A stretch of DNA of 10,067 bases from positions 1-10,067 of the forward strand of contig JAPLBW010000187.1 in assembly GCA_026392555.1 (NCBI GenBank). Reading direction: 5' to 3'. Within the stretch, counting starts at the first letter, position 1. Every line of letters starts with the position of its first letter. Positions 6,754 through 10,067 of this stretch are shown piece by piece. The position numbers and the translations under genes were made by a program. Source of the DNA: Actinomycetota bacterium. GTDB lineage: Bacteria; Actinomycetota; Actinomycetes; UBA12327. A model generated the notes under the pieces. It searched no databases. It had not been told where the DNA came from and was given only the letters and a program-made list of their open reading frames with translations.

Positions 6754-7838
6754 GACACTCCTCCGGAGCCGTGGACTCGTTCAACCCACAATGCGGGTTG
6801 ATCAATTTCTGTTCGCAACGGCAAAGTATCTGGGCTGGTCCACACCTGATTGAAGCCTTCCAGCCCCACTTTGTCGATCACGCCTCGTACAAAGGCTGCA
6901 CCGTCTCGGTATTGCGCGAGCTTTTGATCAAGGCCAAAAAGCCGACGCAACACTTGATCCAGCGCTCCCACCCCACTGCGGCGCTTTTCAAAGGTAGCGC
7001 GAACCTGAGCAATATCGGGAATGACATCCTCGCCGACCTCGTCCATGGCCCAGTCCGCATGGCCTTCAAGCAACGACATCAAGGCAACGAGGCGATCCAA
7101 GATCTGGCGCTGCTCTGGCGTCTGAACAGCTTCCAGCAACGAGCGGCCTGACTCTCCTCGTACGGACGCACCTGCGGCGGAAACCGCGGTGCCCAAGCGC
7201 TCGCGCACGGTGGCCACATCCACATCAGCGGCTTCAAAAAACTCTTGAAGGTCGGCGCGGATCAACGGTTCCAGCCAGGGAACTGTCGCTAACTGAACGC
7301 GGTGGGTTTGTTCGTGCAAGCACACCCACAACCTGAAGGACCACGGGTCAAGCCCCAAATTACGCTCGGCCGTCACAATGTTGGGTGCCACCAACAGCAA
7401 CCGCGGTGCAGTGCCCTCCGGGGTAAAGAGTTCGTGTTGGCCCAACACCTTGGTGCCGATATAGGCCAACAACGTTCCGACTTGAAAGCCTGTAGCGCGC
7501 GAACCGATGGCACCAACTAGGCCTGTCGTCGCTCGCGGTCCAGCAGAATCACTCTCACGCTTTTCCAGCAATGAATCCACCAGCGGAGTAATCGCGGCGC
7601 GAAAGCCTTCGACGTTGGACTGCGCCCACTTACGGCGATCAACAACGGCGATCTTGGCCAAAGGCGCAATGGGGTTGAGCTGAGTGATCTGGCCAATATG
7701 CTTCTCCGCTTCCGCAGCGGCGGCATACAGCGAGTGGATCAGGGCTTGGGCCGCATCGGCTTCGATGGGTGGACCGTTGGGCAACATGTGCTGAGCTGTA
7801 CTGACAGCCAAGCTCCAGTCGATCATCGCGTCACTCAC
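6750..7838 (-). CDS. Actinobacterial zincin-like metalloprotease (DUF2342 / F420-biosynthesis-associated family)
   Basis: This 362-residue protein belongs to a conserved actinobacterial family, annotated by name as F420 biosynthesis-associated or zinc-dependent metalloprotease, whose real role is not established. The zinc-binding helix is [19 protein letters not shown], with HEQTH at 175-179; EGHADW (258-263) is the likely third-ligand region. [21 protein letters not shown] (114-134) and [12 protein letters not shown] (144-155) are other conserved-looking blocks. There is no signal peptide or membrane segment, so it is probably cytoplasmic. The GTG at 7838 has no good ribosome site; an ATG at codon 5 is an alternative. 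It lies 9 bp after dacB and overlaps tilS by 4, the same order as in mycobacteria. No F420 gene is visible here, so the F420 label should be treated with care. Confidence 0.85.
   Translation of the reverse strand: MSDAMIDWSLAVSTAQHMLPNGPPIEADAAQALIHSLYAAAAEAEKHIGQITQLNPIAPLAKIAVVDRRKWAQSNVEGFRAAITPLVDSLLEKRESDSAGPRATTGLVGAIGSRATGFQVGTLLAYIGTKVLGQHELFTPEGTAPRLLLVAPNIVTAERNLGLDPWSFRLWVCLHEQTHRVQLATVPWLEPLIRADLQEFFEAADVDVATVRERLGTAVSAAGASVRGESGRSLLEAVQTPEQRQILDRLVALMSLLEGHADWAMDEVGEDVIPDIAQVRATFEKRRSGVGALDQVLRRLFGLDQKLAQYRDGAAFVRGVIDKVGLEGFNQVWTSPDTLPLRTEIDQPALWVERVHGSGGVS
6759..6764 (-). promoter_or_regulatory. Shine-Dalgarno site of tilS inside the upstream gene
   Basis: The minus strand reads GGAGGA, 5 nt before the tilS ATG at 6753. 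It encodes the Gly-Gly of the metalloprotease tail (HGSGGVS) and supports the ATGA-coupled start. Confidence 0.75.
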
Positions 7839-7847
7839 GTGTCCAAC

Positions 7848-9248
7848 TTACTGACACCCACACTGTGCCAAGGTGGCCACCATGCGATCGATTCCGTCGC
7901 GAGCGGCCAGAGTCCCTCCCGCCGTCAACTGATCAGCCAAGATCACAAAGACCAATGGGTGGCCTTGCCGATCAACAACAGTGCCTGCCAACGAGGACAC
8001 ACCAGTTAATGTCCCCGTCTTTCCTCGCGCCACGCCACCACCGGCGCGCGTAGCGGCCGTGCGATAGCGATCAGCCAGGGTTCCGGTCAATCCAGCAATG
8101 GGCAGTCCGCTTAACACACTGCGCAAACCACGATCCTTGGATCGACTCGAGGTATAGACCACCTGTGCGAGCGTCAACGGAGTTGCAGCATCTGATCGTG
8201 AGAGCCCGCTGCCGTCCGACAAGACCAAGCCAACACGGGAAATCTTGAAGTTGTCCAACACTTTTTGGGTCGTGGCCGAACCACCGGCGAAAGACCCACC
8301 GTTGCCGGCCCGGGCCCCTGCCAGATGGGCTAAAACTTCCGCAACATCATCATCAGAATCAGTCAACATCACTTCAACAAGTTCGGTGATCGGCGGGGAT
8401 TGGACTGAAGCGATAATCGGAGCACCCGCAGCAGCGGTGGCACGCTTGACCGTTCCCTTCACTGAAATTCCACGCGCCTTCAAGGCTTGCGCAAATTTTT
8501 GACCGGCCAGCTCGGATGGATCGCTTGCGCGCGCACGTGCTGGTGGATTGATCTTTCCGCGGTCAACTTGTAACGCAGTCACCGGAGCAACGACTCCACT
8601 AGCTACATACGACGCGGGCCACGTGGGCGCCGAAGTTGGACCAGTAAACAAGGAATCGTCGAAAGTTAAAACAACGGATGTTCGGTTCGCGCGCTTCAAC
8701 CACGAGGCAGTCGTCGTGGCCAATTCCGCAATGGACGCTGTGCCCGCTTTGCGATTGGGCTTGCTCGTCAAAGTCGGATCGCCACCACCAACCAAGGTGA
8801 TGGACGAACCGTTGTCCACGACTTGAGTGGAAATTCGAGTGTCCGAGCCCAAGGTCGCCAGTGCCGCAATCCCAGTGATCAACTTGGCTGTTGATGCCGG
8901 GCCTTGCGGCTTAGTTTCCTTGCGCGCATAGAGCTGTTGACCGGTTTGGCCATCAAGAACGACCACCGATACATCCTTGCCAAGGGAAGGCAAAGCTAGA
9001 ACGCTTCGCAGGGCCTTGGTCAGGCCTGCGGTGGTGGGACCAGGCGACGTCACTGTCGTGCTGGGATCAAGAACGGGGACGACCTGACCACTTTGCGGCA
9101 GCGCTGGAACGGTGGCTTCGTCGGCGAAGGTGCGTTGGGCCAAGGCTCGACTAATCGGGCCATTGATCACACCGAACGCATCGAGGGCAATGACTGCACC
9201 GGTAACCAGTGCGAGCACTCCGATGAGGAGCCCTCGTGAGTTCGGCAC
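7848..9248 (-). CDS. dacB: D-alanyl-D-alanine carboxypeptidase/endopeptidase, PBP4-type (peptidase S13)
   Basis: This family trims the terminal D-Ala of peptidoglycan stem peptides and/or cuts cross-links outside the membrane. The 466-residue protein has an N-terminal hydrophobic segment (about 7-25, signal peptide or anchor) and then the S13 domain. The nucleophile motif is PASTAK with Ser119 and Lys122. GGGDPTL (154-160) is a typical S13 block. DGSGLSRSDAATP (345-357) and GKTGTLTGVSSLAG (409-422, KTG at 410-412) are the later active-site motifs. The second motif, normally SxN (commonly SDN followed by D/x-x-A-E), reads Ser298-Asp-Asp300 within LTDSDDDVAEVLAH, so the Asn appears to be Asp. 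Ser119-to-Ser298 spacing is shorter than in E. coli PBP4, giving a smaller insert domain. The start is GTG with AGGAGA 6 nt upstream. The next gene begins 9 bp downstream. Confidence 0.95.
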   Translation of the reverse strand: MPNSRGLLIGVLALVTGAVIALDAFGVINGPISRALAQRTFADEATVPALPQSGQVVPVLDPSTTVTSPGPTTAGLTKALRSVLALPSLGKDVSVVVLDGQTGQQLYARKETKPQGPASTAKLITGIAALATLGSDTRISTQVVDNGSSITLVGGGDPTLTSKPNRKAGTASIAELATTTASWLKRANRTSVVLTFDDSLFTGPTSAPTWPASYVASGVVAPVTALQVDRGKINPPARARASDPSELAGQKFAQALKARGISVKGTVKRATAAAGAPIIASVQSPPITELVEVMLTDSDDDVAEVLAHLAGARAGNGGSFAGGSATTQKVLDNFKISRVGLVLSDGSGLSRSDAATPLTLAQVVYTSSRSKDRGLRSVLSGLPIAGLTGTLADRYRTAATRAGGGVARGKTGTLTGVSSLAGTVVDRQGHPLVFVILADQLTAGGTLAARDGIDRMVATLAQCGCQ

Positions 9249-9254
9249 GCAACT

Positions 9255-9260
9255 TCTCCT
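9255..9260 (-). promoter_or_regulatory. Shine-Dalgarno site of dacB
   Basis: The minus strand reads AGGAGA, 6 nt before the GTG at 9248, supporting that start directly ahead of the hydrophobic N-terminus. The 53-bp gap to the NlpC/P60 gene holds no terminator or promoter that I can support. Confidence 0.65.
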
Positions 9261-9301
9261 GTGCAGTCTGAAATGAAAAGAGAAACGGTGAGGATCAATA
9301 A

Positions 9302-10067
9302 CTAGGGACGCGAGGCACCAAACAGCGAGGCTCGGTTGATTGATGAAACGCGAACGAAGCCACCGGTAAAGGGGGCTTCAATCATTTGCCCATTTCCGAT
9401 GTACAGACCCACGTGGTGAATAGATCGGTATTCGGTCAAATCGTTGGCGAAGAAGACCATGTCGCCTGGGCGGATATTGGCTAGAGAAATCTTTTTTCCC
9501 GTTGCATATTGAGCAACAGACCAGTGCGGCAACGAGACACCGGACTGACCCCAAGCCATCAAGACCAAACCAGAGCAGTCAAAACTCTCCGGCCCATCGG
9601 CTGCCCACAGATAAGGCTTCCCAATTTGGGAACGTGCATAAGCAACTGCTTGCGCAGCGCCCGCCTTGGTTCCGCGCTGGCGACCTTCCGGAACATTGGC
9701 CGGCATTCCTAGCAAGATGCCACGAGGGATATCGAGATTCCCACCATCGCCGGCACCATTTTCGGCAGCTGCTGCAGCTTCGGCAGCTGCTTGAGCGGCA
9801 AGGCCAGCCGTGCGTTGGGCTGCCAATCGCTCGCTACGGGAGGAGAGCAAGGCAACCTGCGCTCGCAATTGGCCCTGTTGCGAGGTCAATTCATTTGCTT
9901 GACGTTGTTGTTCATCAACGAGGTCTTGGGCTTGATCACGAGAAGTCTTCACCTGCTCGGTGGCCGCCTGCTGATCCGCGAGAGCTTGAGCAGCTTGTCC
10001 CTTCAATACCAACGCAGCAGCACGAGCCACGTTCACCCGACGCAGCGCTGTCGATTGGCGATCACCA
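9302..10067 (-). CDS. NlpC/P60 peptidoglycan endopeptidase with coiled-coil N-terminal region (RipA/RipC-like), 5' end outside window
   Basis: This is a predicted exported hydrolase that cleaves D-Glu to diaminopimelate bonds in peptidoglycan stems, as mycobacterial RipA and RipC do. Codons remain open to the right edge, so the GTG at 10036 is internal and the N-terminus with any signal peptide is missing. Numbering from that GTG, residues about 12-75 are Gln/Glu/Ala-rich with heptad character (coiled coil) and 79-92 are an Ala-rich linker. The NlpC/P60 domain (about 125-244) has FDCSGLV with Cys154, SIHHVGLYIGNG with His208 and MIEAP with Glu220. The His-to-Glu spacing of 12 equals that of the RipA triad as I recall it, so the active site looks complete. 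Coiled-coil NlpC/P60 enzymes of this type are often controlled by FtsEX. It lies 53 bp upstream of dacB on the same strand, a second wall-remodelling gene. Confidence 0.92.
   Translation of the reverse strand, partial: GDRQSTALRRVNVARAAALVLKGQAAQALADQQAATEQVKTSRDQAQDLVDEQQRQANELTSQQGQLRAQVALLSSRSERLAAQRTAGLAAQAAAEAAAAAENGAGDGGNLDIPRGILLGMPANVPEGRQRGTKAGAAQAVAYARSQIGKPYLWAADGPESFDCSGLVLMAWGQSGVSLPHWSVAQYATGKKISLANIRPGDMVFFANDLTEYRSIHHVGLYIGNGQMIEAPFTGGFVRVSSINRASLFGASRP
9761..9791 (-). repeat. Short 18-bp-period direct repeat coding for the Ala-rich linker
   Basis: TTCGGCAGCTGCT occurs at 9761-9773 and again at 9779-9791, a 13-base exact repeat with an 18-base period. It encodes the Ala-Glu-rich linker between the coiled coil and the NlpC/P60 domain. 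Such a stretch can change length by slippage in whole-codon steps; nothing suggests a regulatory role. Confidence 0.6.

Noticed and set aside
9249..9301. A dacB promoter with TTGATC as -35
   Set aside because: At a 17-base spacing the -10 position reads CATTTC, which does not resemble TATAAT well enough to claim.

Overview
Almost the whole window (about 500 to the right edge) is a moderately GC-rich stretch of an actinobacterial (Actinomycetota) chromosome, about 57% GC where I counted by hand (541-720). Every gene is on the minus strand. Read right to left the order is: NlpC/P60 cell-wall hydrolase (cut by the window edge), dacB (PBP4-type DD-carboxypeptidase), an actinobacterial zincin-like metalloprotease, tilS, hpt, a GntR/FCD regulator, ftsH, folE, folP, folB. 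From memory this matches the Mycobacterium and Streptomyces neighbourhood dacB-zincin-tilS-hpt ... ftsH-folE-folP-folB-folK. The host is therefore probably an actinomycete of intermediate GC; I cannot name a genus.

The left ~500 bases are foreign to the rest. They are about 41% GC (hand count of 1-480) and encode, on the minus strand, part of the C-terminal beta-barrel of a SusC/RagA-type TonB-dependent outer-membrane receptor, a Bacteroidota family. This piece joins the 3' part of folB at about 495-509, in frame, giving one open frame from 821 to the left edge that is FolB for about 108 residues and SusC after that. An outer-membrane receptor has no place in an actinobacterial folate operon, and the join falls on a few codons that suit both proteins. 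An assembly or library chimera is by far the likeliest explanation. The true end of folB and the expected folK are missing.

The genes form tight blocks. folE/ftsH, folB/folP and tilS/zincin overlap by 4 bases (ATGA), folP overlaps folE by 11, and dacB is 9 bases from the zincin gene, so transcription in long units with translational coupling is likely. In function there are four groups: peptidoglycan remodelling (NlpC/P60, DacB); tRNA-Ile lysidine synthesis and purine salvage (TilS, Hpt); membrane protein quality control (FtsH); and early pterin/folate synthesis (FolE makes dihydroneopterin triphosphate, FolB acts on dihydroneopterin, FolP joins the pterin to p-aminobenzoate). The GntR-family gene between hpt and ftsH is the least expected member. 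The only larger non-coding gap (4310-4461, 152 bp) lies between it and ftsH and holds a perfect 8-bp inverted repeat.

I see no tRNA, rRNA, CRISPR array, insertion sequence or phage gene, and no convincing new multi-gene system. The observations most worth checking are the chimeric join, the Asn-to-Asp change in the SxN motif of DacB, and the GntR gene with its palindrome upstream of ftsH.
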